From Gammaproteobacteria bacterium (GTDB lineage Bacteria > Pseudomonadota > Gammaproteobacteria > Steroidobacterales > PWYM01), in NCBI GenBank assembly GCA_007127715.1, contig SKYU01000033.1, positions 1 through 45,258 on the forward strand: a stretch of DNA of 45,258 nucleotides, written 5' to 3'. The notes beneath the pieces are model-generated. The model saw only the letters and a list, made by a program, of their open reading frames with translations, was not told the origin of the DNA and searched no databases. Below, one piece after another: positions 19,190 through 28,925 of this stretch; positions within the stretch are counted from its first letter, which is position 1; each line of letters begins with the position of its first letter. A program made the translations under genes and the position numbers.

Positions 19190-21889
19190 GTGAGTGTCCC
19201 GGCAGCGGACGCGCACAACGGATGGCCCCTCCGGCTCGACCTCGAGGGCGCGCCGGGTGAGGCTCCGGCGGAGCGGCTGCGGCGGTTCCGCGAGGTGCTC
19301 GCCGCCGAGAGCGCGCGCATGGAACAGGCGTTCCGCGACGGGGTGCCGGTCGAGTCGCTGGTCGCAGGCCGCGCCGCGCTGATCGATGCACTCCTGCTTG
19401 CGGCCTGGCAGACGTCGGCCGGTCCGCTGGCCGGAACGGCCGCGCTGGTCGCCGTTGGGGGTTACGGGCGCGGGGAGCTCCACCCGGCCTCAGACATCGA
19501 TCTGATGGTCCTGCTGCCCGACAGCGGCAGCGACGGCCACGAGGGCGCCATCGGCGGGTTCATCGCCCTGCTCTGGGATATCGGCCTCGAGGTCGGGCAC
19601 AGCGTGCGCACCGTCGAGCAGTGCGCGGCCGAGGCGGCCCGCGACCTCAGCGTCGTCACCACGCTGATGGAGGCGCGCCGGCTGTGCGGGCCGGCAGGAC
19701 TGGTCGACGACATGCTCGAGCGCATCGGGACCGGGCACATGTGGGATTCCGCGGCGTTCTTCCGCGGCAAGGTGGAGGAACAGCAGGCGCGCCACCACCG
19801 CTATCACGACACCGGCTACAACCTCGAGCCGAACGTCAAGGGCTCGCCGGGCGGGCTGCGCGACATCCAGGTCATTGGCTGGATCGCCCAGCGACACTAC
19901 GGCACGCGCCGTTTCGAGGACCTGGTCCCGTTGGGGGTACTCACCCCGGGGCAGCTGGAGATCTTCCGGCGGGGACTGGGCTTTCTGTGGAAAGTGCGCT
20001 GGGGCCTGCATCTGCTGACCGGACGGCGGGAGGACCGGCTGCTGTTCGATCACCAGGTGCGCCTGGCCAAGCTGCTGGGCTACGAGGACGCCAGCTTCAC
20101 GCTGGCCGTCGAGCAGATGATGCAGCGCTATTACCGCACGGTGATGGAGCTCTCCCGGCTCAACGAGATGCTGCTGCAACTGTTCGAGGAGGCCATCCTG
20201 CAGGATCCGGCGGCGCAGCCCCGCATCCTCAACGCCCGTTTCCAGGTGAGGAACGGGTTTCTGTCGGTCCGCGACGACGAGGTCTTCAACCGCGATCCTT
20301 CGGCGCTGATGGAGATCTTCCTGGTACTGGAGCAGAACCCCGAGATCCGTGGCGTGGCCGCCCAGACCATCGGGCTGATCAAGCGCAGCCTGCACCTGAT
20401 CGATGAGGAGTTCCGCCAGAACCCGCGCAACCAGCGGCTGTTCATGGACATCCTGCGAGCCCCGCAGGGCGTGACCCGGCAGCTCCGGCGCATGAATCTC
20501 TACGGCGTGCTTGGCCTGTACATCCCGGCCTTCGGACGGATCGTGGGGCGCATGCAGTTCGACCTGTTCCACGTCTACACCGTAGATGCCCACACGCTGT
20601 TCGTGGTGGAGAATCTCCGGCGGCTCGCCCTGCCCCGCTTCGACCACCTGCACCCGGAACATTCACGGATCATGCAGGCGCTGCCCAAGCCAGAACTCGC
20701 CTACCTCGCCGGGCTGTTTCACGACATCGCCAAGGGCCGCGGCGGCGACCACTCCGAGCTCGGCGCGCTCGACGCCGAAGCCTTCTGCCTCGAACATGGC
20801 CTGAGCCCCTATGAGGCGCGGCTGGTCGCCTGGCTGGTGCGCCATCACCTGGTCCTGTCGCTGACCGCCCAGAAAAAGGACATCAGCGACCCCGAGGTGA
20901 TCGCGGAGTTCGCCCGCCTGGTCGGCGACGAGACGCACCTCGACCATCTCTACGTGCTCACGGTCAGTGACGTCCGGGCCACCAATCCGAAGCTCTGGAA
21001 TTCCTGGAAGGCCAGCCTGTTTCACGAGCTCTACCACCAGACCCGCCGGGCGCTGCGCCGTGGTCTGGAAAACCCCATCGACGTCGAGCAGCTGATCGAC
21101 GAGACCCAACGCGAGGCCCGCGACCTGCTGGCCGAGGCCCTGATCGATCCAGTGGCCGCGGAGACCGTCTGGGCACATTTCACCCGCGAGTATTTCCTGC
21201 GCCACCAGCCGGCGGAGATCGCCTGGCACACCGGCCTGCTGGCCGGACACGACTGCGGGACCTCGCCGCTGGTGGCGTTGAAGGCGGAGCCGGTCGGCGG
21301 TGCGACCGCCGTGATGGTGTGCTCGTCCTACGAGCTCGACAGCTTCGCGCGGGTCACCGCCGTGCTCGACGAACTCGGCCTGAACATCGTCGATGCCCGC
21401 ATCGTGCCGATGGCCGACGGCCGCAGCCTCGACACCTACACCGTGCTGGGTGCCGACGGATCGCCGGTGGCCGAAGACTTCATCGAAGATATCGCCGCGC
21501 GTCTCGCGCGCGGACTCGCCGCCGAGGATCTTTCCCGTGTCAACGTCACCCGCCGACCACCACGGCAGGTTCGGGCGTTCAACACGCCGCTGGAAATCCG
21601 CTTCGCCGAGGATACCGCGGCGGGCCGCACGGTACTGGAACTCGTGGCCGCCGACCGGCCGGGCCTGCTCTATCGGGTCGGCCGGGTGTTCCGTCGTTAC
21701 CAGGTCGATGTCCGCAACGCGCGTATCGCCACCGTGGGCGAGCGCGCCGAAGACGTCTTCTACGTGACCGATCGCGCAGGCCACCCGCTGTCGCCTGCGC
21801 TGAAGGAAAAGCTGAGCGGTGCACTCGCCGAAGCGCTGGACGAGAGTAACGGCAACGGGAATGGGAATGGCAACGGAGCCGCGGCATGA
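19190..21889 (+). CDS. glnD: [Protein-PII] uridylyltransferase / uridylyl-removing enzyme
   Basis: 899 aa; NTase (GGYGRGELHPASDIDLMVLLP), HD domain (LFHDIAKGRGGDHSELG), two ACT domains. Confidence 0.98.
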   Translation: MSVPAADAHNGWPLRLDLEGAPGEAPAERLRRFREVLAAESARMEQAFRDGVPVESLVAGRAALIDALLLAAWQTSAGPLAGTAALVAVGGYGRGELHPASDIDLMVLLPDSGSDGHEGAIGGFIALLWDIGLEVGHSVRTVEQCAAEAARDLSVVTTLMEARRLCGPAGLVDDMLERIGTGHMWDSAAFFRGKVEEQQARHHRYHDTGYNLEPNVKGSPGGLRDIQVIGWIAQRHYGTRRFEDLVPLGVLTPGQLEIFRRGLGFLWKVRWGLHLLTGRREDRLLFDHQVRLAKLLGYEDASFTLAVEQMMQRYYRTVMELSRLNEMLLQLFEEAILQDPAAQPRILNARFQVRNGFLSVRDDEVFNRDPSALMEIFLVLEQNPEIRGVAAQTIGLIKRSLHLIDEEFRQNPRNQRLFMDILRAPQGVTRQLRRMNLYGVLGLYIPAFGRIVGRMQFDLFHVYTVDAHTLFVVENLRRLALPRFDHLHPEHSRIMQALPKPELAYLAGLFHDIAKGRGGDHSELGALDAEAFCLEHGLSPYEARLVAWLVRHHLVLSLTAQKKDISDPEVIAEFARLVGDETHLDHLYVLTVSDVRATNPKLWNSWKASLFHELYHQTRRALRRGLENPIDVEQLIDETQREARDLLAEALIDPVAAETVWAHFTREYFLRHQPAEIAWHTGLLAGHDCGTSPLVALKAEPVGGATAVMVCSSYELDSFARVTAVLDELGLNIVDARIVPMADGRSLDTYTVLGADGSPVAEDFIEDIAARLARGLAAEDLSRVNVTRRPPRQVRAFNTPLEIRFAEDTAAGRTVLELVAADRPGLLYRVGRVFRRYQVDVRNARIATVGERAEDVFYVTDRAGHPLSPALKEKLSGALAEALDESNGNGNGNGNGAAA
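21848..21877 (+). repeat. Imperfect hexanucleotide repeat encoding (NG)5 at GlnD C-terminus
   Basis: aacggc aacggg aatggg aatggc aacgga. Confidence 0.8.
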
Positions 21890-23109
21890 ACCCCGACCTT
21901 GGCCGCCTGTACCCCTACCCTTTCGAACGTCTTAACGCGCTCAAGGCCGCAGCCCCCGCGCCGGATCCGGCGCTCGAGCATATCTCGCTGTCGATCGGTG
22001 AGCCGCGACATGCCCCGCCGGGCTTCGTGGTCGAAGCCCTGACCCGCGCCCTGCCGACGGGACTCGGCGCCTACCCGGTGTCCCGAGGGCTCGCGCGGTT
22101 GCGCGAAGCTGCCGCCGGCTGGCTGGAGCGACGTTACCGGCTTGGTCCGGGTGCGCTCGACCCGGACACCCAGGTCCTGCCGGTCAACGGCACCCGCGAG
22201 GCGCTGTTCTCGTTCGCCCAGGCCGTGGTCACCCGTCAGCAGGACGCGCGCGTGGCCATGCCGAACCCCTTCTACCAGATCTACGAGGGCGCGGCCCTGC
22301 TTGCAGGCGCCACGCCACTGTATCTCGACTGCACCGAAGACAACGGCTTCGTCCCGGACTTCGAGCAGGTGCCCGCCGAGACCTGGCGGCAGGTTCAGCT
22401 GCTCTATCTCTGCTCCCCCGGCAACCCCACGGGCGAGGTGATCCCGGCCGCCACCCTGGCGCGGGTGCTCGCGCTGGCGGACGAACACGACTTCGTGATC
22501 GCGGCCGACGAATGCTATGCGGAAATCTATCTGGACGAGTCGGCGCCGCCGCCGGGCCTGCTGGAAGTCTGCCGGCAGCTCGGTCGGGACGACTACCGGC
22601 GGGTGGTGGTCTTCCACAGCCTCTCCAAGCGCTCCAACCTGCCCGGCCTGCGCTCGGGGTTCGTCGCCGGCGATGCTGACATTCTCCACGAATACGCGCT
22701 GTACCGGACCTATCACGGCTGCGCGGTACCGAACGCCACACAGCTCGCGAGCGCCGAGGCCTGGGACGACGACGCCCATGTCGCCGCCAACCGCGCCCTC
22801 TATCGCGAGAAGTTCGACGCGGTGGTGCCGCTGCTCTCGCCCTGGCTGGCACTGCGTCGCCCCCCGGCGGGGTTTTATCTCTGGCCCCGCGTCGCCGGTG
22901 ATGACACGGCCGTGGCCGCCGCGCTGTGGAGCGAGTGTCACCTGACGGTGCTGCCAGGCAGTTTTCTGGCACGGGACACTGCCGCCGGCAACCCGGGCCA
23001 GGGGCGCCTGCGGCTCTCACTGGTCGCCGAGCCGGGCGCCTGCATCGAGGCCGCGCAGCGCATCCGCGACTGGTGCGCACACCACGGACACCGAACCGTG
23101 GCCGCCTGA
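21886..23109 (+). CDS. dapC: Succinyldiaminopimelate transaminase
   Basis: PLP aminotransferase fold I ([33 protein letters not shown]) between glnD and dapD; ATGA overlap with glnD. Confidence 0.92.
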   Translation: MNPDLGRLYPYPFERLNALKAAAPAPDPALEHISLSIGEPRHAPPGFVVEALTRALPTGLGAYPVSRGLARLREAAAGWLERRYRLGPGALDPDTQVLPVNGTREALFSFAQAVVTRQQDARVAMPNPFYQIYEGAALLAGATPLYLDCTEDNGFVPDFEQVPAETWRQVQLLYLCSPGNPTGEVIPAATLARVLALADEHDFVIAADECYAEIYLDESAPPPGLLEVCRQLGRDDYRRVVVFHSLSKRSNLPGLRSGFVAGDADILHEYALYRTYHGCAVPNATQLASAEAWDDDAHVAANRALYREKFDAVVPLLSPWLALRRPPAGFYLWPRVAGDDTAVAAALWSECHLTVLPGSFLARDTAAGNPGQGRLRLSLVAEPGACIEAAQRIRDWCAHHGHRTVAA

Positions 23110-23161
23110 GCACAGCCGGCCACGAGACCCCTTGAGACTCCGCCTGGACATGGAGGACACG

Positions 23162-23986
23162 ATGCAGGCACTGGCACAGACGATCGAAGCCGCGTGGGAA
23201 GAGCGCGGCAGCTACCGGCCCGGACACGTGCCGGGCGAAGTGGCCAACGCGATCAGCGAGGCGATCGCGGCGCTGGACGAAGGCCGCGCCAGGGTTGCCG
23301 AGAAGATCGACGGCGAATGGCAGGTTCACCAGTGGCTCAAGAAAGCCGTACTGCTGTACTTCCGCACCCACGACAACCACGCGGTACAGGGCGGCGCCAC
23401 CCGGTATTTCGACAAGGTTCCGCTGAAGTACGCCGGCTACGATGAGGCACGCTTCCGGTCCGATGGCGTGCGCGTCGTCCCCGATGCGCTGGTGCGCCGG
23501 GGCGCCTACATCGCCCGTGATGTGGTGCTCATGCCCTCCTACGTCAACATCGGCGCGTTCGTTGATTCCGGCACCATGGTCGACACCTGGGCGACGGTGG
23601 GCAGCTGCGCGCAGATCGGGCGCAACGTCCACCTCTCCGGCGGCGCAGGTATCGGCGGGGTACTCGAGCCGCTGCAGGCCAACCCGACGATCATCGAGGA
23701 CGACTGCTTCATCGGCGCGCGCTCGGAAATCGTGGAGGGCGTGATCGTCGAGCAGGGCGCGGTGATTTCCATGGGGGTGTTCATCGGTCAGAGCACGCGC
23801 ATCTACGACCGCGAGCGCGACGAGGTGCTCCGTGGCCGTGTCCCGGCCGGAAGCGTGGTGGTCCCGGGCACGCTGCCCTCTTCGGACGGTCGCTGTCAGC
23901 TCTATGCAGCCATCATCGTCAAGCGGGTGGACGAGAAGACCCGCGCGAAGACCAGCCTGAACGAACTGCTTCGCCTGGCCGAGTGA
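23162..23986 (+). CDS. dapD: 2,3,4,5-tetrahydropyridine-2,6-dicarboxylate N-succinyltransferase
   Basis: GGAGG ribosome-binding site before ATG; hexapeptide repeats, [45 protein letters not shown]. Confidence 0.98.
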   Translation: MQALAQTIEAAWEERGSYRPGHVPGEVANAISEAIAALDEGRARVAEKIDGEWQVHQWLKKAVLLYFRTHDNHAVQGGATRYFDKVPLKYAGYDEARFRSDGVRVVPDALVRRGAYIARDVVLMPSYVNIGAFVDSGTMVDTWATVGSCAQIGRNVHLSGGAGIGGVLEPLQANPTIIEDDCFIGARSEIVEGVIVEQGAVISMGVFIGQSTRIYDRERDEVLRGRVPAGSVVVPGTLPSSDGRCQLYAAIIVKRVDEKTRAKTSLNELLRLAE

Positions 23987-23996
23987 GCCACCCGTG

Positions 23997-24335
23997 ATGC
24001 TCGAGGTGTACGGACTGACCCACTGTGACAGCTGCCGCGCCGCACGACGGGCCCTGAGCGAGGCGGGTGTCGCGCATACCTTCATCGACCTGCGCACGAC
24101 GCCGCCCGACCGCGACACCCTGAACCACTGGCTGGCGGTGCTCGGCGAGCAGGCGCTGGTCAACCGGCGCAGCACCACGTGGCGCGGCCTCGACGAGGCC
24201 GCACGTCAGCGCCCGGCCGCCGAACTGCTGGCGGCCGAGCCCACGTTGATCAAGCGACCGGTGCTGGTCGAGGGTACACGGGTACACTGCGGGGGCCGGG
24301 CACCGGACTGGCTGGCCTTCGCACAGGCCCCCTGA
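23997..24335 (+). CDS. ArsC/Spx (YffB-like) family protein with CXXC motif
   Basis: VYGLTHCDSCRAARRALSEAGVAHTFIDLRTTPPDRDTLNHW...LIKRPVLVEG; adjacent to dapE. Confidence 0.85.
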   Translation: MLEVYGLTHCDSCRAARRALSEAGVAHTFIDLRTTPPDRDTLNHWLAVLGEQALVNRRSTTWRGLDEAARQRPAAELLAAEPTLIKRPVLVEGTRVHCGGRAPDWLAFAQAP

Positions 24336-24386
24336 GGACCCGGCGGTGAAAGCTTCCACCCACGCGCACGCAGACAAGGACGACGC

Positions 24387-25517
24387 ATGCCCATCGATAC
24401 GCTCGAACTGACCCAGGCACTGATCCGCCGGCCTTCGGTCACTCCGCAGGATGCGGGCTGCCAGGGCCTGCTCGGCGAACACCTGGCACGGCTGGGGTTC
24501 CGGCTGGAGCCGCTGCGCTTCGGCGACACCGACAACCTCTGGGCGCGTCTGGGCGACACGGGGCCGGTGTTCTGTTTTGCCGGACACACCGACGTGGTGC
24601 CGCCGGGGCCACTGGAGCAGTGGAGTCTCGATCCGTTCGTACCGGAGATCCGTGACGGGCTGCTATACGGGCGCGGGGCCGCGGACATGAAGGCGAGTCT
24701 GGCGGCGATGGTCGGCGCGGTGGAGGACTTCCTCGCCGCCACCCCCTCGCCACGTGGCTCGATCGCCTTCCTCATCACCAGCGACGAGGAAGGCCCGGCC
24801 ACCGACGGTACGGTCAGGGTGATGGAAACCCTGCAGGCACGCGGTGAGCACATCGACTGGTGCGTGGTCGGCGAACCGTCCAGTCATCAGGTGCTGGGGG
24901 ACATGGTCCGTATCGGGCGACGAGGATCGCTGTCCGGGATCATCACCATCGAGGGCGTTCAGGGTCACGTCGCCTATCCGCAGCTGGTGCACAATCCGAT
25001 CCACGACTTCGCCCGGTTCATTGCCCGGCTCGCCGCGAAACCGCTGGACGACGGCAACACGTTCTTCCCGCCGACCAGCTTCCAGACCGTGTGGGTGGAG
25101 GCCGGCACCGGCGCGCCGAATGTCGTGCCGGGGCAGCTGCGGGCGCGCTTCAACTTCCGCTACTCCACCGAGTGGTCACACCAGACGCTGCGCACCCACA
25201 TCGAGACGCTGCTGGCGGAGCTGGGGATCAGGCACACGCTGGACTGGCGACTGGCAGGAGAGCCATTCCTCACCCGGGAGGGCACCCTGACGGCGGCCGT
25301 CCAGGAGGCGGTACGCGGCGTGCTCGGCATGGAGACCGAACTCTCGACGGGCGGGGGCACCTCTGACGGGCGCTTCATTGCGCCCTACGGCGTCGACGTG
25401 GTGGAACTGGGTCCGATCAACGCCAGCATCCACAAGATCGACGAACACGTGCGGGTCGAGGACATCGATCGCCTGCGCCGCACTTATGCCGACATCCTCT
25501 CCCGGCTGCTCGGCTGA
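24387..25517 (+). CDS. dapE: Succinyl-diaminopimelate desuccinylase
   Basis: VFCFAGHTDVVPPGPLEQWSLDPF, GRGAADMKASLAAMV, LSTGGGTSDGRFIAPYGVDVVELGPINASIHKIDEHV. Confidence 0.97.
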   Translation: MPIDTLELTQALIRRPSVTPQDAGCQGLLGEHLARLGFRLEPLRFGDTDNLWARLGDTGPVFCFAGHTDVVPPGPLEQWSLDPFVPEIRDGLLYGRGAADMKASLAAMVGAVEDFLAATPSPRGSIAFLITSDEEGPATDGTVRVMETLQARGEHIDWCVVGEPSSHQVLGDMVRIGRRGSLSGIITIEGVQGHVAYPQLVHNPIHDFARFIARLAAKPLDDGNTFFPPTSFQTVWVEAGTGAPNVVPGQLRARFNFRYSTEWSHQTLRTHIETLLAELGIRHTLDWRLAGEPFLTREGTLTAAVQEAVRGVLGMETELSTGGGTSDGRFIAPYGVDVVELGPINASIHKIDEHVRVEDIDRLRRTYADILSRLLG

Positions 25518-26014
25518 GGGCCGCCCAGCCAGTTGCCGACCACGCCAAAGACACCGAGACCCAGGCAGGCCAGCAATACCCAGGCGGGCATCGACAGGCC
25601 GAGAAAGGCCCAGTCGATCTCGGCGCACTCGCCCGAGCCGCTGAAGACCATCATGACGGCCTCGTGCAGCGGGAAGACGTCGAGCATGAAATCCAGCCCG
25701 GGGCCGCATGCCGGGACCTCGTCTTCCGGCAAGCCCTGCAGGCGCACATGCTGGCCGGCCACTGCCACGCCCCCGCCGGCCGCGACCGCCAGCAGCCCCG
25801 CATACAGTCGCGCACCCAGCCGCCCGCGCGGGTGATGCAGCGCGGCGGCGAGAAACACCAGACCGAGCGAGATCACGGCGACGCGCTGGAACACGCACAG
25901 TGGACAGGGCTCCAGCCCGAGCACCACCTCGGCGTACAGCGCATAGGTCATCAGCGCCGCGCAGGCCAGGAAACCCAGTCCGTTCACCCAGCGGCGATTG
26001 CGCAGCAGCCCCAT
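25484..26014 (-). CDS. dsbB: Disulfide bond formation protein DsbB
   Basis: 177 codons, 4 TM; GLEPCPLCVFQR (CXXC) plus second Cys pair (VPACGPGLDFM...GSGECAEIDW); TGATG junction with phoU. Confidence 0.93.
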   Translation of the reverse strand: MGLLRNRRWVNGLGFLACAALMTYALYAEVVLGLEPCPLCVFQRVAVISLGLVFLAAALHHPRGRLGARLYAGLLAVAAGGGVAVAGQHVRLQGLPEDEVPACGPGLDFMLDVFPLHEAVMMVFSGSGECAEIDWAFLGLSMPAWVLLACLGLGVFGVVGNWLGGPQPSSRERMSA

Positions 26015-26748
26015 CAGCCCTGCCCGTCCACCACGCCCGGGGCGAATTCGCGTGCGACCCGCTGCTCGTCCAGGTGACGGACATCGCGCCCATGCACCAT
26101 GTAGATGACGTACTCGCAGATGTTCTTGGCATGGTCGCCGATCCGCTCCAGTGAGCGGGCGACCCAGGTGACGTTCATCACCCGGCTGATGGTGCGCGGG
26201 TCTTCCATCATGAAGGTGATGCACTGGCGGGTGATGCTGTCGTACTCGCGGTCGATGGCCTGGTCCATGGCCAGGGTCTCGACTGCCGCCCGGGTGTCGA
26301 GCCGGGCCAGTGCGTCGAGCGCCGCGCGCAGCATCTCCTGCACATGGCCAGCGAGGCTCGCCAGTTCGCGGTAGCGGTCCGCCGGGCGCTCCATGGTCGC
26401 CAGCCGCGCAGCCAGCGTGGCGATCTTCTCCGCCTCGTCGCCGATGCGCTCGAGATCGGTGATGGCCTTGATGATGGCCATGATCAGACGCAGATCACCG
26501 GCCGCGGGCTGGCGGGTGGCGATGATGCGGCTGCAGGCCTGGTCGATCTCGATTTCCATGCGGTCCACGCGCTGGTCGTCCCGGGCCACCGCCAGACCGA
26601 GTTCGCTGTCGCCACGCACCACGGCCTCCACCGCGCGCTGAAGCTGCGACTCGACCAGCCCGCCCATGGCGAGCACGCTGTTGCGCAGCCGGTCGAGATC
26701 CTCGTTGAAACGCGAGGAGATGTGATGCCCGAGATCAGCGGTATCCAT
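26014..26748 (-). CDS. phoU: Phosphate-specific transport system accessory protein PhoU
   Basis: HHISSRFNEDLDRLRNSVLAMGGLVESQLQRAVEAVV, RIGDEAEKIA, LERIGDHAKNICEYVIYMV. Confidence 0.97.
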   Translation of the reverse strand: MDTADLGHHISSRFNEDLDRLRNSVLAMGGLVESQLQRAVEAVVRGDSELGLAVARDDQRVDRMEIEIDQACSRIIATRQPAAGDLRLIMAIIKAITDLERIGDEAEKIATLAARLATMERPADRYRELASLAGHVQEMLRAALDALARLDTRAAVETLAMDQAIDREYDSITRQCITFMMEDPRTISRVMNVTWVARSLERIGDHAKNICEYVIYMVHGRDVRHLDEQRVAREFAPGVVDGQG

Positions 26749-26830
26749 GGGTGACTCCAGGCGGCAGGCCCGATGCCGTCCGCCGAAGGCAGACTACCAT
26801 CGCGACGAGCCGGTGCAAGTGACCGGTCGC

Positions 26831-28156
26831 TCAGCCGGGCGATGGTGCCGCGGCCTCGGCCTCCGGCGGTGGCAGGACCGTCCGTGCGGTCGGAAAATGG
26901 CAGATGAAGGTGCTGCCTTCACCCGGCCGGCTGCGGATCTCGAGGCGCCCGCCGTGTCGCAGCAGTGCGTGCTTGACGATGGCCAGGCCAAGCCCTGTCC
27001 CGCCCACCTCGCGGGCACGCCCGGAGTCGACGCGGAAGAACCGCTCGGTGATCCTGGGAATGAGTGTCTCAGGAATACCGATGCCGGTGTCGGTGATGCT
27101 GAAATGCACGCCTTCCTCGTCCTGCCACCAGCGACACTCGATGCGACCCTCAGGCGGCGTGAACCTCAGCGCATTGTTCAGCAGATTGCTGAACACGGAG
27201 TGCAGTTCCTGCTCCTCGCCGCGGACCCGCGCGGTGGTCTCCAGCCGCAGTTCGAGCTCACTTGGCCGCTCCCTCCGGGTGAGCGCCTCGCGGTGCAGCT
27301 GGTCGAGCATGTCCGGCACATCGACCGGCTCCTGACCGGCCGGACGCTCGGCCGCCTCCAGGCGCGAGAGCGTGATCAGGTCGTGGACGATGGAATTCAT
27401 GCGCGCCACCTGGCGCTGCATCTCGGCGACCGGCTGGCGCCAGACCTCGTCGAGACTGCGCTCGTCCCCCAGGCTCTCGAGATACCCCGCGATCACGGTC
27501 AGCGGGGAGCGCAGCTCGTGCGACACGTTGGCGACGAAATCCCGACGCATGTGCTCCAGGCGCACTTCGCGGGTGATGTCCTGAACGATCAGCAGCTTCT
27601 GCTGGTTGCCATAGGGAATCAGCTGGACCGACAGGTGGGTGTTTCGCCGCGGACCGGGCATCTTCAGCTTTTCGCTGAACTCCGCCTCCTCGATGTAGGC
27701 GACGAAATCGGGATGCCTGACAAGGTTGGTGATGTGCTGCCCCTGGTCGCGGGCCGGGTCGAGCCCCAGCAGGCGGCTGGCGGCATCGTTCAGCCAGGCG
27801 ATCTCCATGTCGGCGTTGAGGATGACGCCTCCGTCGTGCATGGCATCGGTGGAATCCCGGACCTCGCGGAGCAGCCGGTGGAAGCGTTTCTTGCGCCGGC
27901 GGGCGCGCTGGCGCAGCTGCATGATGTCGGCATAGATGGCGCCGAGCACGCCGTCAGACTCCGCGCGGCTGCGACGCTTGCCGGTGCGCAGCCAGCGCTC
28001 CAGCCCCCAGAGCGAGTACACGAGATAGCCCAGCAGACCAAGCGTCGCGGCGAACAGCCACCAGGCCAGCCCGCCCAGCGTAAGGCCCAGAAACAGCGCG
28101 GCCAGCAGTGCCAGCCCGACGCGCCAGGCGAGCGCCGGGAGCAGGCCGGGGGCCAT
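26831..28156 (-). CDS. phoR: Phosphate regulon sensor histidine kinase
   Basis: HisKA FVANVSHELRSPLTVIAGYLESL; HATPase VGGTGLGLAIVKHALLRHGG; PAS domain; TM N-terminus; follows phoB (TGATG). Confidence 0.95.
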   Translation of the reverse strand: MAPGLLPALAWRVGLALLAALFLGLTLGGLAWWLFAATLGLLGYLVYSLWGLERWLRTGKRRSRAESDGVLGAIYADIMQLRQRARRRKKRFHRLLREVRDSTDAMHDGGVILNADMEIAWLNDAASRLLGLDPARDQGQHITNLVRHPDFVAYIEEAEFSEKLKMPGPRRNTHLSVQLIPYGNQQKLLIVQDITREVRLEHMRRDFVANVSHELRSPLTVIAGYLESLGDERSLDEVWRQPVAEMQRQVARMNSIVHDLITLSRLEAAERPAGQEPVDVPDMLDQLHREALTRRERPSELELRLETTARVRGEEQELHSVFSNLLNNALRFTPPEGRIECRWWQDEEGVHFSITDTGIGIPETLIPRITERFFRVDSGRAREVGGTGLGLAIVKHALLRHGGRLEIRSRPGEGSTFICHFPTARTVLPPPEAEAAAPSPG

Positions 28157-28848
28157 CAGGCCTCCCGCGCCGAGAAACGGTAGCCTGCGCCGCGGACGGT
28201 CTGGATCAGGCGGTCGCAGCCCGAGGGTGTCAGAGCCTTGCGCAGGCGGCGAATGTGCACGTCCACGGTCCGCTCTTCCACGTAGACGTTGCCGCCCCAC
28301 ACACGGTCGAGCAGCTGCGTGCGGCTGTAGACACGGTCGGGATGCTGCATGAAGAAGCTCAGCAGGCGGTATTCGGTCGGGCCGAGCGCGACCGGCTCGT
28401 CACCGACCGAGACGCGGTGGCCCGCGAGGTCGAGGGTCAGCCCGCCGATGGAGAGGGTGTCGTCTTCGCCACCGCCGTAGCGGCGCAGCACGGCGTTGAC
28501 TCTCGCCAGCAGCTCCCGCGGCGAGAACGGCTTGACGATGTAGTCGTCCGCCCCGCCCTCCAACCCGGCCACACGATCATCCTCCTCCGCCCGCGCGGTC
28601 AGCATGAGGATCGGAATCTCGCGCGTGGCCTCATCGCGCTTGAACTGGCGGGTGAGTTCCAGGCCGCTGATGTCGGGCAGCATCCAGTCCATGAGGATGA
28701 GATCAGGGAAACGGTCGGCCACCATGCTGCGGGCGCTGTGGCCGTCCACGGCCTCGCGCAGGGTGAACCCCGCCCGACCCAGGTTGAACACCAGCATCTC
28801 GCGGATGGCTTTCTCGTCCTCGACGATCAATATGGTCTTGCCTGTCAT
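28156..28848 (-). CDS. phoB: Phosphate regulon response regulator (OmpR/PhoB family)
   Basis: [50 protein letters not shown]; winged helix [16 protein letters not shown]. Confidence 0.96.
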   Translation of the reverse strand: MTGKTILIVEDEKAIREMLVFNLGRAGFTLREAVDGHSARSMVADRFPDLILMDWMLPDISGLELTRQFKRDEATREIPILMLTARAEEDDRVAGLEGGADDYIVKPFSPRELLARVNAVLRRYGGGEDDTLSIGGLTLDLAGHRVSVGDEPVALGPTEYRLLSFFMQHPDRVYSRTQLLDRVWGGNVYVEERTVDVHIRRLRKALTPSGCDRLIQTVRGAGYRFSAREA

Positions 28849-28881
28849 GGGATTCCCGTGGCGCACCGTGACCCGTGCGCC

Positions 28882-28915
28882 ATTGAACCGCCAGTGTATT
28901 GCAAAGACGTTACAG
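28882..28915 (-). promoter_or_regulatory. Weak candidate Pho box and -10 upstream of phoB
   Basis: Minus strand CTGTAACgtctTTGCAAT (28915-28898) resembles CTGTCAT-N4-CTGTCAT; TTCAAT 10 nt downstream as possible -10. Confidence 0.3.
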
Positions 28916-28925
28916 CCGCAGCCGC

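Noticed and set aside
19490-21784. Two long minus-strand ORFs (390 and 373 aa) antisense to glnD
   Set aside because: The 390-aa ORF is in exact register with glnD codons and the other also lies wholly opposite glnD; no domain recognised.
22229-24178. 649-aa minus-strand ORF antisense to dapC/dapD
   Set aside because: Arg/Pro-rich antisense translation across two well-supported genes; no coding signature.
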